Part shown: positions 43,645 through 54,639 of the stretch, one piece after another
How the letters are laid out: the number at the start of each line of letters is the position of its first letter
Numbering within the stretch: the first letter of the stretch is position 1
NCBI RefSeq assembly: GCF_003003265.1
Contig: NZ_PVTL01000001.1
Location: forward strand, 310,001 to 374,000
Source of the DNA: Glaciihabitans tibetensis
GTDB lineage: Bacteria > Actinomycetota > Actinomycetes > Actinomycetales > Microbacteriaceae
Reading direction: 5' to 3'
Length of the DNA: 64,000 nucleotides
The notes under the pieces: model-generated
Seen by the model: the letters and a program-made list of their open reading frames with translations, nothing else
Told to the model about the DNA's origin: nothing
The model's database searches: none
Made by a program: the position numbers and the translations under genes

Positions 43645-44553
43645 ATGACGAGCCAAGAATCAGCTCACCCCTTCCGCGCCGGCTTCGTCAGTTTTGTCGG
43701 TCGCCCAAACGTCGGTAAATCCACGCTCACCAACGCGCTGGTCGGTGAGAAGGTTGCGATCACTTCATCGAAGCCGCAGACCACGCGCCGAGCCATCCGC
43801 GGCATTGTCCATCGCCCGCAGGGGCAGCTCATCATCGTCGACACCCCGGGCATGCACCGCCCGCGCACGCTGCTCGGGGAACGACTGAACAGCATCGTGC
43901 AGGACACCCTGAGCGACGTGGATGTCATCGGGTTCTGTGTTCCGGCGAACGAAAAGATCGGGCCAGGCGACAAGTACATCAGCGAGCAGCTCGACAGCTT
44001 TCCGCGTGCGAAGAAGGTTGCGATCGTGACAAAAATCGACGCAGCGAGCCGCCCCGCCGTGGCAGAACAGTTGCAGGCGGTGAGCGCTCTGCGCGAGTGG
44101 GACGCGATCATCCCGGTGTCTTCCACCGGCCAAATCCAGTTAGACATCATCACGGACGAACTGATCAAACTCATGCCGTTGTCGGAAGCGCTGTACCCCT
44201 CGGACGCGACGACTGACGAGGCGATGGAATCCCGGGTTGGCGAGCTCATTCGCGAAGCCGTGCTCGAAGGCGTTGAGGACGAGTTGCCCCACTCCATCGC
44301 GGTCACGATCGACGACATGATCGAGCGTGAAGACAAGGATCTGCTCGAAATCTACGCGAACCTCTTCGTCGAGCGTGACAGCCAAAAGGGGATCATTATC
44401 GGGCATAAGGGCGAGCGGTTGCAGGATGTCGGCGCGCGAGCCAGAGTGCAGATCGAGAAACTCGTGGGCAAGCAGGTCTTCTTGTCGATCAGGGTCAAGG
44501 TGGCGAAGGATTGGCAGCGCGACCCGAAGCAGCTGGGGCGACTCGGCTTCTAA
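43645..44553 (+). CDS. era: GTPase Era
   Basis: This is a 16S rRNA-binding GTPase of ribosome assembly. It has 302 residues. G1 is GRPNVGKST (19-27), G3 is in DTPG, G4 reads TKID, and a C-terminal KH domain carries GHKGERLQDVGARARVQIEKLVGKQVFLSIRVKV. It starts at ATG 43645 and ends the ybeY-corC-era group. Confidence 0.97.
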   Translation: MTSQESAHPFRAGFVSFVGRPNVGKSTLTNALVGEKVAITSSKPQTTRRAIRGIVHRPQGQLIIVDTPGMHRPRTLLGERLNSIVQDTLSDVDVIGFCVPANEKIGPGDKYISEQLDSFPRAKKVAIVTKIDAASRPAVAEQLQAVSALREWDAIIPVSSTGQIQLDIITDELIKLMPLSEALYPSDATTDEAMESRVGELIREAVLEGVEDELPHSIAVTIDDMIEREDKDLLEIYANLFVERDSQKGIIIGHKGERLQDVGARARVQIEKLVGKQVFLSIRVKVAKDWQRDPKQLGRLGF

Positions 44554-44662
44554 CGTCGACCTGCCCGGGCGTCTGGTCGAGGTTTCCGGGCACCGTACAT
44601 CGCTGGGATGATCTTGCGCGGAGTGGACCGGCGGGTCAGGTTTGTGCCCGTACCGTGGAGAC

Positions 44663-45844
44663 ATGTTCCGATCATTGCGCCCGTACCAGGTGGCGGTCGA
44701 CTGCCTGGTTGCCGCGGTTTTCTTCCTTGTCGCGGCCGTCACTGGTGACGGCTCAGGAGGCTACACCGCTCTGACGGTCGTCCTCACCTCGGCGCTGCTC
44801 CTGCGGAGACTGGCTCCCGGCCTCGCGCTCGCGCTGTCGTGGGTCGCGGCTGTCGCTCAGATGTACGCGATTGAGCTCGCACCGGTGGTTGCCGACTTCG
44901 CCATCCTGGCGGTGGTCTACTCCACGTCTGCTTACGGTGGACGGGTTGTCAAGTGGCTCGGCCTCGCCTCAGTTGGTCTTGGCGCGCTGCTCGGCAGCGT
45001 GTTCCTCACGTTCACCTCCATGTTCCTCTTCGGACCGAGCGCTACCGACAGCCTGGCCACCATCGTTCTCCAGTTCTTTTTCCAGCTGGTTGCGATGCTG
45101 GTCCTCCTCGGGCTGCCGTGGACGGTAGGACTGCTCGTTCGCACCCGGATAGCCGCGCGCGAGAGCAGAGAGGCCGAGCGCGCCGCCCTTGCCGAGGCCG
45201 AGCTGGCCGAACGGGAAGTCATTGTTGAGCAGGAGCGCAACCGGATTGCGCGCGACATGCACGACGTCGTCGCGCATTCCCTTGCCGTGGTCATCGCGCA
45301 ATCGGACGGCGCGCGGTATGCCCGGGCTCAGGACCCCGCAGCCGTCGATGGTGCGCTGACCGCAATCTCAACCACCGCTCGCGAGGCGTTGGCGGATGTG
45401 CGCCTGCTTCTCAGTCAGCTCCGTCACAGCCAGAGCGCCGGACCCCAGCCCGCCCTCGCAGACCTGGAACGGCTGCTCGAGCAGATGCGCGGGTCGGGCC
45501 TCACCATCGTCGACGAGGTGAGAGGGCAGAGTACGACACTCGGCACCGGACACCAGCTGGCGGTGTACCGCATCGTGCAGGAAGCGCTCACCAACGTCCT
45601 CCGCCATGGCGATGTGACGCAGCCCGCCCGAATGCTCTTTACCTGGTCGGAAAATTACCTGGAGGTTTCCATCACAAGCACCCTGCTGTCATCCCCCCAT
45701 ACGGGAGAGTTGCGCATCGGACACGGCCTGGCGGGAATGCGCGAGCGCGCTGCACTCGTCGGCGGTTCCCTGACAGCTGAACCCCGGAACCGGGAATTCG
45801 TCGTGACGGCCCTCATTCCCGCGGCACGGGCGATACGCGCATGA
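44663..45844 (+). CDS. Sensor histidine kinase (NarL/DesK type)
   Basis: The product has 393 residues from ATG 44663, with GGAG upstream. About five membrane spans (1-150) lack a large extracellular sensor. A helical linker follows, then the phosphoacceptor His at residue 200 (RIARDMHDVVAHSLAVVI), and an HATPase region (YRIVQEALTNVLRHGD, RIGHGLAGMRERAALVGGSL). It is coupled by ATGA to its response regulator and followed by an ABC exporter. The intramembrane type suggests sensing of membrane or cell-wall stress. Confidence 0.9.
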   Translation: MFRSLRPYQVAVDCLVAAVFFLVAAVTGDGSGGYTALTVVLTSALLLRRLAPGLALALSWVAAVAQMYAIELAPVVADFAILAVVYSTSAYGGRVVKWLGLASVGLGALLGSVFLTFTSMFLFGPSATDSLATIVLQFFFQLVAMLVLLGLPWTVGLLVRTRIAARESREAERAALAEAELAEREVIVEQERNRIARDMHDVVAHSLAVVIAQSDGARYARAQDPAAVDGALTAISTTAREALADVRLLLSQLRHSQSAGPQPALADLERLLEQMRGSGLTIVDEVRGQSTTLGTGHQLAVYRIVQEALTNVLRHGDVTQPARMLFTWSENYLEVSITSTLLSSPHTGELRIGHGLAGMRERAALVGGSLTAEPRNREFVVTALIPAARAIRA

Positions 45845-46509
45845 GCGACAGGATCCGGGTCGCGCTCGTCGATGACCAGGCGCTGTTTCGCGCGGGCATT
45901 CGCATGCTTATTTCGTCGCAGCCCGACTTTCTCTTCGTGGGGGAGGCGGGTAACGGCGCGGAAGGAATAACGATGGCGGCGGAGGCCCTGCCGGACGTGA
46001 TCCTCATGGACATCCGCATGCCGGTGATGGACGGGATCGACTCGACCCGCGAGATCCTCGCCGCGGCTGCCGCTCGCGGGCAAGCCCAGCCTCGCATCAT
46101 CGTCCTCACCACCTTTGACCTCGACGAGGCGGCCACGCGCGCGATCCGCGGCGGCGCGAGCGGGTTCCTCCTGAAAGACACCGACCCCGAGTTCCTTCTC
46201 GCTTCGATCCGTACGGTCCACGCGGGGACGGCCGTCATCGCCGCCGCTGCGACGCGCGAGTTGTTCAGACACTTCGACTCCCAGGCGCCCGGTCCGACGG
46301 CGCCCGAATCGTTTAGTTCACTCACGGCCCGCGAGCACGATATTTTCCTCCTCGCGGCGCGGGGGCTGAGCAACTCAGAGATCGCTGCGGGGGAGTTCCT
46401 CAGCGAGGCAACGGTCAAGACGCACATCAGTCGGATACTAGGGAAGCTCGGGCTGCGCGACCGCGTGCAGCTGGTCGTGTTCGCTTTCGAACACCGCATC
46501 GTGGACTGA
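45841..46509 (+). CDS. LuxR-family response regulator
   Basis: The product has 222 residues. The receiver domain has the phosphoacceptor D57 (LMDIRMPVMDG), and a C-terminal LuxR helix-turn-helix (about 158-215, SSLTAREHDIFLLAARGLSNSEIAAGEFLSEATVKTHISRILGKLGL) binds DNA. It is translationally coupled to the kinase and probably controls the downstream ABC exporter. The 132 nt between them hold no clear operator. Confidence 0.93.
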   Translation: MSDRIRVALVDDQALFRAGIRMLISSQPDFLFVGEAGNGAEGITMAAEALPDVILMDIRMPVMDGIDSTREILAAAAARGQAQPRIIVLTTFDLDEAATRAIRGGASGFLLKDTDPEFLLASIRTVHAGTAVIAAAATRELFRHFDSQAPGPTAPESFSSLTAREHDIFLLAARGLSNSEIAAGEFLSEATVKTHISRILGKLGLRDRVQLVVFAFEHRIVD

Positions 46510-46641
46510 CGATCGCGGCAGCACAGGGGGGCGAAAGCCGTCGCCTCGTGCGGTGAGGCCCGCCCGGATCATCCGCTCGGCGTATTGAATGCGCGACCAG
46601 CGCCCGATTCGAACCAGCCTCGGGATTCCTAGCGTGGAACC

Positions 46642-47436
46642 ATGACAACTTTCCCTTCACCACCAACGGCGTCCGCGGCCAGCGGAACTGCGGCGCCACG
46701 AGCATTGGTCGCCCGCGTCGAACACCTCACGAAGTCGTACGGTTCCAGCGAAAGCGCCGTAGTCGCCTTAGCCGGGGTCACCTTCGCGCTGCACCGCGGC
46801 GAATTCACCGCGATTATGGGACCGAGCGGTTCCGGCAAGTCCACCTTGATGCACATCATGGCGGGCCTCGACACCCCGTCGAGTGGGCGGGCCTGGCTCG
46901 GCGATACCGATGTGACTGCCCTGAACGATACGGAATTGACGGTTCTGCGTCGTCGTCGGGTCGGGTTTGTGTTCCAGGCGTTCAATCTGGTGCCCACGCT
47001 CGACGTCGAGGGTAATATCCTGCTGCCCTTCGAACTCGACGGACGACGTCCCACTACGACCGAACGCGCGTGGATCGACGACCTCATCATCTCGTTGGGA
47101 CTCACAGACCGGTTGCGGCACCGCCCGCACGAACTGTCCGGCGGGCAGCAGCAGCGAGTGGCGATAGCGCGGGCGCTGGGCAGCCGACCTGACCTCGTGT
47201 TCGCGGATGAACCGACAGGAAATCTGGACTCCCGATCGGGTAGGGAGGTTCTGGCGCTGCTGCGCACGGCCTGCGCCGAGTACGGGCAGAGCATCGCGAT
47301 GGTGACGCATGACCCGGTCGCGGCCAGCTACGCGGATCGGATCGTGTTCCTGGCCGACGGCGAAGTCGTCCGCGAGCAGGGCCGCTCGACCCCCGAGCAG
47401 ATCAGTTCACTCATGCTCGCAATGGAGCGCGCCTGA
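46642..47436 (+). CDS. MacB/LolD-type ABC transporter ATP-binding protein
   Basis: The product has 264 residues, with an unusually long Ala/Thr/Ser-rich start of about 20 residues. Walker A is GPSGSGKST (60-68), and the LSGGQQQR signature is followed by Walker B LVFADEPTGNLD. This subfamily works with FtsX-type permeases to export peptides or lipoproteins or to resist antibiotics. The stop overlaps the permease ATG as TGATG. Confidence 0.92.
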   Translation: MTTFPSPPTASAASGTAAPRALVARVEHLTKSYGSSESAVVALAGVTFALHRGEFTAIMGPSGSGKSTLMHIMAGLDTPSSGRAWLGDTDVTALNDTELTVLRRRRVGFVFQAFNLVPTLDVEGNILLPFELDGRRPTTTERAWIDDLIISLGLTDRLRHRPHELSGGQQQRVAIARALGSRPDLVFADEPTGNLDSRSGREVLALLRTACAEYGQSIAMVTHDPVAASYADRIVFLADGEVVREQGRSTPEQISSLMLAMERA

Positions 47437-48833
47437 TGTGGGTCGATCGTGTGCGTGATCACGGGTCGAGCGTGCTCGTGGCTGGGCTGAGCTCCGCGTT
47501 CGGTGTCACGCTCCTGCAGGTGAGCGACGCGATCGCGGCGATCGTGGCGGTGGACGACACCACCGGCTCGAGCGGTTCGGCCGCGGTGATGCTCCAGCTC
47601 GCATCGGCCGTGTTCATCGTGATTGCCGTGTACGTCGGAGCGGTGGTCACCACCAACACGTTCGCGACCATCATCGCCGGGCGGACGGGCACCATCGCGC
47701 TGATGCGTCTGCTCGGGTCGACCGCCTCAGCCCAGCGCGCGGCGGTAAGCCGGGAGGGGCTGTGGGTTGGTGTCATCGGGGGCGGTCTGGGTCTGCTCGC
47801 CGGAACGGCAGTCACGTGGATAGCGCTGTCGGCGGTTGAGGCTATCGGGGCCATCACGGTGCCCGCCTTCGCTCTGGTTTCGCCCGTGCTGGCCGCACCG
47901 ATTGTCGCGGTGATCGTGACGACGTGGCTGGCGTCCTGGGTCGGTTCACGTCCGGTATTGGGGGTGTCGCCGATGCAGGCCACGGGAGCCGCCCAGGACA
48001 AGAGTTACGAAGAGACCGTGTCGCGCCGCTCCCGAAACGTGGTGGCGGTCATCGCGTTCGTGCTCGGGATCGGACTGCTCGTTGGCGGCGTGGTGGTCGG
48101 GCTCGTCACCCCCGCGGGTGTGCTGATCGGGGTAGCGGGTGGCGCGCTCTCGTTCGCGGGACTGGCGTTCGGAGCGCACCTGGTCATTCCGCGGGCGCTG
48201 CGAGTCGTCGGACGCCTGTTCGGTGGTGGCGCCACGGCCCGTCTTGCCGCCGAGAATGCCGTGCGCTATCCGGAACGCACGTCCCGCAACATGATCGGTG
48301 TTGTGATCGGCGTCACTCTGGTGACCATGTTCACTGTCGCGCTGTCGAGTTTCGCGGCTCTGATGGAAAGGGTCACTGATGCGGATCCCGCGGCCTATTC
48401 CGGCGCGGACGACGTGCTGCTGGCGATCACCGCGGTATTCGCGGCGCTCACCGGTTTCAGCGCGCTGATCGCTGCGGTGGGGCTGGTGAACAACCTCTCG
48501 CTGAGCGTCTTGCAACGGACGCGGGAGCTGGGCCTGCTCCGCGCGCTCGGGCTCACCGCCGGGCAGGTGCGCCGCATGGTCGTTCTGGAGAGCGCCCAGT
48601 TGACCGTGACTGCCGTTTTACTCGGGCTTGCGCTCGGCACCTTCTACGGCTGGGCGGGCGCTCAGTCGATGTTCGGGTCGCTCGATGGTGGGCAGTTTGT
48701 AACACCTGTTCTGCCTCTCGGCCTGGTCGTCGCGCTGGCGGTATGTGCTGCGGGACTGACCGCGATCTCCTCCGTCGTCGCCGCGGGCAAGGCCACGAGG
48801 GTCACGCCTGTGGCAGCGCTTGCCGCGATTTAG
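47436..48833 (+). CDS. FtsX-like ABC transporter permease
   Basis: The product has 465 residues with about eight membrane spans arranged as two FtsX-like bundles (around residues 55-170 and 330-455). The first has GRTGTIALMRLLGSTASAQRAAVSREG, and the second has QRTRELGLLRALGLTAGQVRRMV. It is shorter than the usual 800-residue actinobacterial permease and has almost no extracytoplasmic domain. It forms an exporter with the ATPase, likely controlled by the two-component pair. Confidence 0.88.
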   Translation: MWVDRVRDHGSSVLVAGLSSAFGVTLLQVSDAIAAIVAVDDTTGSSGSAAVMLQLASAVFIVIAVYVGAVVTTNTFATIIAGRTGTIALMRLLGSTASAQRAAVSREGLWVGVIGGGLGLLAGTAVTWIALSAVEAIGAITVPAFALVSPVLAAPIVAVIVTTWLASWVGSRPVLGVSPMQATGAAQDKSYEETVSRRSRNVVAVIAFVLGIGLLVGGVVVGLVTPAGVLIGVAGGALSFAGLAFGAHLVIPRALRVVGRLFGGGATARLAAENAVRYPERTSRNMIGVVIGVTLVTMFTVALSSFAALMERVTDADPAAYSGADDVLLAITAVFAALTGFSALIAAVGLVNNLSLSVLQRTRELGLLRALGLTAGQVRRMVVLESAQLTVTAVLLGLALGTFYGWAGAQSMFGSLDGGQFVTPVLPLGLVVALAVCAAGLTAISSVVAAGKATRVTPVAALAAI

Positions 48834-48904
48834 CCAAGGTTCCGGCGCGGTTCCGGCGCAGTTTCGGCGCAGTTCCGGCGCGGCGGCTCGTCGCCAACCG
48901 GCAG

Positions 48905-49016
48905 CCTTCGGAAACTCAGGAACTGGCGCACGGCGCCTCGGCTGCCGATGGCTACCGCGGCGGCGGGGCGCGGTGCACCCTCGCTGCGGCGTTGCCATCT
49001 CCTGAATTACCGAAGG
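48905..49016. repeat. Dispersed intergenic inverted-repeat element, copy B
   Basis: The left arm CCTTCGGAAACTCAGGAACT plus GGCGCA (48905-48930) and right arm TTGCCATCTCCTGAATTACC plus GAAGG (48992-49016) pair imperfectly over about 60 nt. This is the most degenerate of three copies. It is flanked on the left by GTTCCGGCGC-type repeats (48839-48890) and on the right by a 31-bp tandem repeat. It lies in the 415-nt gap between the exporter and leuA. Confidence 0.65.
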
Positions 49017-49097
49017 CGACCGCGACCGCTGCCGAGTCCGCCAACCGCGACCGCGACCGCTGCCGAGTCCGCCAACCGCGACCGCGACCGCTTCCGC
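49017..49097. repeat. Tandem 31-bp repeat upstream of leuA
   Basis: A unit beginning GCTGCCGAGTCCGCCAACCG recurs at 49028 and 49059 with exactly 31-bp spacing, and a partial third copy begins at 49090. It abuts the inverted-repeat element on its right side. No coding role was seen. Confidence 0.65.
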
Positions 49098-49142
49098 TCC
49101 CATTCCCGTGCGATCAATGCCGCACGGTGCTACCCTCGGAGG

Positions 49143-49187
49143 GTGTTGTTCGGTCTGCTTCTCCTTAGCTGCCGCGACGAGTCCTAG
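49143..49187 (+). CDS. Leucine-rich leader peptide of leuA
   Basis: GTG 49143 opens a 14-codon frame reading VLFGLLLLSCRDES and ending at TAG 49187. Five of the codons are for leucine, including a run of four. A -10-like TACCCT (49131-49136) would start transcription near 49143, so the peptide may be leaderless, as is frequent in actinobacteria. The codon run and following hairpin are the hallmark of ribosome-mediated attenuation of a leucine-biosynthesis gene. Confidence 0.72.
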   Translation: MLFGLLLLSCRDES

Positions 49188-49207
49188 CCAGGCCTCCCTC
49201 GTCGCGG
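49172..49207 (+). promoter_or_regulatory. leuA attenuator hairpin
   Basis: CCGCGACGAG (49172-49181) pairs perfectly with CTCGTCGCGG (49198-49207), with a 16-nt loop. The 5' arm covers the last codons of the leader peptide, so a ribosome that finishes the Leu codons would disrupt it, and a stalled one would leave it free. The stem is followed by AGTTTGCTGTTGG, not a strong U tract, so the effect may be on transcription or on translation of leuA 41 nt later. Confidence 0.65.
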
Positions 49208-49224
49208 AGTTTGCTGTTGGCTGA

Positions 49225-51015
<1,791 letters not shown>

Positions 51016-51088
51016 TCGGCTCGTACCCTAACCGACGGGGGTATCCCGAACGGCGTGATTAGTCGATCTGTTCCGGTTGGCGTGGCCG

Positions 51089-51105
51089 GTCGGGGTATCC
51101 CCGAC
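51089..51105. terminator. Short hairpin between leuA and the TRIC gene
   Basis: GTCGGGG and CCCCGAC pair perfectly around a TAT loop. A similar sequence (GACGGGGGTATCCCGAACGG, from 51038) occurs 54 nt earlier, so the region holds two related stem-like units between convergent genes. There is no U tract. Confidence 0.45.
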
Positions 51106-51130
51106 GGCACAGGCGCGTCCGGGCGTAGTG

Positions 51131-52051
51131 CTATGGCTTTCGCCGAAGTCCGCGCGGCAGACGGGCGGTGGACGCGGGGCGGGTGGCCGGCGCCTGTTTC
51201 GGGATGGACCCCGTGCGCGGCTGTGCGTTGGTGACGCGCGGTATCGAGCCTGTCGTCGGACCCGCACTCACGCGGGCGATCGATCCGGTTTGTGTGCTTG
51301 GACCCACCCGCGGTATGGCGCCGGTGCGGGGAGAGCCCGCGCGCGCTGCGGCGTTGCGATCCTTGCTGCTCCGCGGGAATCGAGCGATCCGTGGGATCCG
51401 CGGCAGCCGCGGTATCCGCTCCAGCCGCCGCTGTTCGGGCAGGCTCCAGTTGAACAGCACGGCGAGGATTCGCACGCCGAAAGTGACGACCACGGACGCG
51501 ATCGCGGCGACGATAACGGGAACGCCCGCAATCGCGAGGCCGACCAGGGTGACGCATCCGAATAGCGCGGCTACGGCGTACAGGGATCCGACGTGCATAA
51601 GGGCGATGGGCGTGTTGAGCAGGATGTCACGGAGGATAGATCCGCCCACCGCAGACACCACGCCCACGAATACCGCCGGCACCTCCGGCACTCCCAGCGA
51701 GAGCGCTTTGGTCGTTCCGATTACGCCGAAGAGGCCAATGGTCAGCGCGTCGAGCGCTGTGATCAGCGCGTTCAGGCGCGAGAAAACCCGCTCGAGCAGC
51801 ATGCCGAGCAGGGCCGCCGCCACCGCGACCGGGAGGTACCAGTTGCTCTGCATCGCGGCAGGAACCTCGGAGAGCAGGATGTCGCGGATCAAACCTCCAC
51901 CGAAGCCCGAGGCGATCCCGACAATGGCAACGCCCAGCAGGTCGAGCCGCCGGTCACGATACTGGGCTGCGAACAGCGCTCCCTGCAGCGCACCGATTCC
52001 GATGGCGAGAATATCCGCCCAAAAAGGGATGACGAAGGCGGCGGAGATCAC
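51131..52051 (-). CDS. TRIC-type cation channel family protein (UPF0126) with repeat tail
   Basis: The product has 306 residues, start GTG 52051. The membrane part (1-205) has two homologous halves, each with the family motif [12 protein letters not shown] or [12 protein letters not shown], forming the trimeric intracellular cation channel fold. The C-terminal 100 residues are not in the family: a basic [15 protein letters not shown] stretch, then four TGxIxRV-type repeats ([27 protein letters not shown]). This disordered tail may be lineage-specific. Confidence 0.85.
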   Translation of the reverse strand: MISAAFVIPFWADILAIGIGALQGALFAAQYRDRRLDLLGVAIVGIASGFGGGLIRDILLSEVPAAMQSNWYLPVAVAAALLGMLLERVFSRLNALITALDALTIGLFGVIGTTKALSLGVPEVPAVFVGVVSAVGGSILRDILLNTPIALMHVGSLYAVAALFGCVTLVGLAIAGVPVIVAAIASVVVTFGVRILAVLFNWSLPEQRRLERIPRLPRIPRIARFPRSSKDRNAAARAGSPRTGAIPRVGPSTQTGSIARVSAGPTTGSIPRVTNAQPRTGSIPKQAPATRPASTARLPRGLRRKP

Positions 52052-52079
52052 GCTCTGTTTCTACCACGTCCGCTGCGAC

Positions 52080-52185
52080 AGCGTTCCCACCGCCCCACCA
52101 CCGCACGCCCCACCATCGCACCGCCGCACGCCGCACGCCGCACGGCCGCACCGCCGCACGCCGCGCGCGCCCCGCGCCTGACCGA
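52080..52185. repeat. Low-complexity CCGCAC-rich region before recO
   Basis: Repeats of GCACGCC, GCACCGCC and GCCGCAC fill most of the gap between the TRIC gene and recO. They resemble the GC tandem repeats that flank the dispersed elements, but no inverted-repeat arms are present here. The recO promoter must lie at its right edge. Confidence 0.5.
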
Positions 52186-52216
52186 CAATGTCTGCCGCGG
52201 GAGCGATACTGGAGCG

Positions 52217-52999
52217 GTGCCCCTTTATCGTGACGAAGCCGTGGTGCTGCGGACCCATAAATTGGGTGAAGCAGACCGCATCGTCACCATGCTCAGCAGG
52301 GAACACGGCAAGATCCGTGCGGTGGCCAAGGGTGTGCGCCGCACCGCCTCCAAGTTCGGTTCGAGGCTGGAGCCGTTCATGGTGGCCGATGTGCAGCTTT
52401 TCGAGGGCCGTAGTCTCGACATCATCACGCAGGCCGAGACGATCGGCCCCTACGGAGCAGCCATCGCCTCGGACTACTCCAGTTACACCGCGGCAGCCGT
52501 AATGGTTGAGACGGCAGACAAGGTCACGGACGACGACGGCAGTCTGCAGCAGTACCTGTTGCTCGTGGGCGCGCTGCGCTCGCTGTCGCGCCGCGAGCAC
52601 CCCGCCGGACTCACCCTCGATTCCTACCTCCTGCGCTCGCTCTCGATCGCCGGATGGGCCCCGAGCTTCGTGGACTGCGCCGTCACAGGCGCGCCCGGAC
52701 CGCATTCCGCGTTCGTTGTGCAGCTGGGCGGGGTAGTGGCGGATGGCGTCGCGCCGCCCGGCGCACCGCGTCTGGATGCCCCCACACTGCACCTGCTTGC
52801 ATCGCTGTTGTCAGGGGACTGGGCAGTCGCTCAAGCCGCCGGTGAGCGCACGCGCAGCCAGGCCAGCGGTATTGTCGCTGCGTACACTCAGTTTCACCTG
52901 GAGCGGAGCCTTCGTTCCCTGCAGCACGTCGATCGAAGTCCCGATCTTCGGCCCGCCTTGCCTTCCCACACCGATACCGCTGCCGGAGCCGCTCAATGA
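52217..52999 (+). CDS. recO: DNA repair protein RecO
   Basis: This protein loads RecA at SSB-coated DNA. It has 260 residues from GTG 52217 ([27 protein letters not shown]); the long upstream frame is low-complexity and rejected. An N-terminal OB fold and the helical domain are present. The C-terminal zinc Cys cluster of many RecO proteins is mostly lost, only one Cys (FVDCAV) being left. uppS overlaps its end by ATGA. Confidence 0.93.
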   Translation: MPLYRDEAVVLRTHKLGEADRIVTMLSREHGKIRAVAKGVRRTASKFGSRLEPFMVADVQLFEGRSLDIITQAETIGPYGAAIASDYSSYTAAAVMVETADKVTDDDGSLQQYLLLVGALRSLSRREHPAGLTLDSYLLRSLSIAGWAPSFVDCAVTGAPGPHSAFVVQLGGVVADGVAPPGAPRLDAPTLHLLASLLSGDWAVAQAAGERTRSQASGIVAAYTQFHLERSLRSLQHVDRSPDLRPALPSHTDTAAGAAQ

Positions 53000-53799
53000 C
53001 ACCCGTCGCCAAAACCCATCGCGATGCGGTCGATTTCAAGCCGCTCGACTGGACGGGTTTGTATCCACCGAGCATCCCGAAGCGTGCCGTACCGAATCAT
53101 GTCGCAATCGTTATGGACGGCAACGGGCGCTGGGCGAACGGCAAGGGGCTCACGCGGATTGAGGGCCACAAGGCCGGGGAAGCGGCACTGCTCGACGTGG
53201 TCGCGGGCGCCATCCAGATGGGTGTGAAGCATCTCAGTGTCTACGCCTTCTCGACCGAGAACTGGCGGCGCTCACCCGACGAGGTGCGGTTCCTGATGGG
53301 CTTCAACCGTGACGTCCTGCACCGCCGGCGCGACCAGCTCAACGAGTGGGGCGTGCGCGTGCGCTGGGCCGGACGCAAGCCCCGCCTCTGGGCGTCGGTC
53401 ATCTCCGAGCTGCAATTTGCTGAGAAACTGACCGAGAACAATGACGTTCTGACCTTGACGATGTGCGTCAACTACGGCGGCCGCACAGAGATCACCGACG
53501 CGGTGCGGCACCTCGCCGACGAGGTCGCGGCTGGCCGGCTGAAGCCTTCCGGAATCACTGAGAAGGCGATCGCTCGAGCCCTGTACCAGCCGCAGATGCC
53601 GGACGTCGACCTCTTCGTACGCAGCTCCGGCGAGCAACGCACCAGCAACTTTCTCCTCTGGCAGAGTGCGTACGCCGAGATGGTTTTTCTCGATACGCTG
53701 TGGCCAGACTTTTCGCGGACGCAACTGTGGGATGCCGTGTCCCTGTACGCTTCGAGGGATCGTCGTTTCGGTGCCGCAATTGATACACCGTCTACCTAG
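52996..53799 (+). CDS. uppS: Isoprenyl transferase (undecaprenyl or decaprenyl diphosphate synthase)
   Basis: This cis-prenyltransferase makes the lipid carrier for cell-wall precursors. The product has 267 residues. The substrate motif is [13 protein letters not shown], with catalytic Asp in MDGNGRW, then [11 protein letters not shown] and the C-terminal [21 protein letters not shown]. It is coupled to recO by ATGA. Chain length cannot be read with certainty. Confidence 0.95.
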   Translation: MTPVAKTHRDAVDFKPLDWTGLYPPSIPKRAVPNHVAIVMDGNGRWANGKGLTRIEGHKAGEAALLDVVAGAIQMGVKHLSVYAFSTENWRRSPDEVRFLMGFNRDVLHRRRDQLNEWGVRVRWAGRKPRLWASVISELQFAEKLTENNDVLTLTMCVNYGGRTEITDAVRHLADEVAAGRLKPSGITEKAIARALYQPQMPDVDLFVRSSGEQRTSNFLLWQSAYAEMVFLDTLWPDFSRTQLWDAVSLYASRDRRFGAAIDTPST

Positions 53800-53811
53800 G
53801 GAATTCGCTTT

Positions 53812-54639
53812 ATGAACCGCAAAGTCGTCCTGATCACCATCGTTGTGTTCCTGCTTTTCATTGGAGCCGGTGTCGTCGGCGTCCTTGCGTTGGGCACTTC
53901 GACGGGCTTGGCGATGGGCGGCACAACCACCGCGATGGCCGTCGCCAGCGCTGAGGCTCCACTGCGGTCGCAGGCCGGGTTCATCCGAAACAATTCGCCG
54001 TGGCCCGTCACAATTACCTCTATTGAGGTGGATGATGCGGGCGCAGCTGAGGCGCCCCTGATCTACCTCAGCGAGAACAACGACGAGCCGCCGCCCGCAG
54101 CTGGCGTGGTCCCGGTGTGGGCCACTACGCCCGTCACCCTTCCGTACACCCTGCCTGGCGGCGAGATTCGTTTTTTCGGGTTCGCGATGGTGCCCCAGCC
54201 GGCGGCGTTGGCCACGTTCGACACCATTACCGTGAAGTTCGAGGGTCCGGTCCCGTTCGAGTTTGAGTCCAGCTACTCCGGGGTGGCGCTGGCCGCCAGC
54301 GCCGGAGACTTTCCCGCGGATCTTGTTGCAGACGACCCGCGTGAGGACGAATCATCCGTCGACCTCTACCTCACGGTGTTGCGCGCGGCGATTCTCAGCC
54401 GCGACGTCGCCCAGATCCAGCGTGTGATCGGACCGGACGCAACGGAGGCAGACGCCACCGCCATCCGCGACTCGCAGGCCGCCTACGTCGCGGACATGCC
54501 CGTGGATTCTGAGAGCATCGACGACGATGCGCGTGCGTGGCGCGTGCAATTCTTCGCCACCGATGTTGCGGTCGACGCTCTGCCCGCGATGCGTCTCACC
54601 TGGAGCGACTTCCGCTGGAGCGCCGCCCTCGCGAACTAA
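53812..54639 (+). CDS. Membrane-anchored hypothetical protein
   Basis: The product has 275 residues, start ATG 53812. An N-terminal transmembrane segment (about residues 5-27, VVLITIVVFLLFIGAGVVGVL) is followed by an extracytoplasmic part with Ig- or beta-sandwich-like character (AGFIRNNSPWPVTITSIEVDD, GEIRFFGFAMVP). A C-terminal helical section follows (RAAILSRDVAQIQRVIGPDATEADATAIRDSQ). I do not recognise the family. It ends convergently with the next gene; the stop codons overlap by 4 nt. Confidence 0.8.
   Translation: MNRKVVLITIVVFLLFIGAGVVGVLALGTSTGLAMGGTTTAMAVASAEAPLRSQAGFIRNNSPWPVTITSIEVDDAGAAEAPLIYLSENNDEPPPAAGVVPVWATTPVTLPYTLPGGEIRFFGFAMVPQPAALATFDTITVKFEGPVPFEFESSYSGVALAASAGDFPADLVADDPREDESSVDLYLTVLRAAILSRDVAQIQRVIGPDATEADATAIRDSQAAYVADMPVDSESIDDDARAWRVQFFATDVAVDALPAMRLTWSDFRWSAALAN

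Noticed and set aside
51593-52216. Upstream extension of the recO frame
   Set aside because: Runs antisense to the TRIC gene and through CCGCAC repeats; recO begins at the conserved [11 protein letters not shown].
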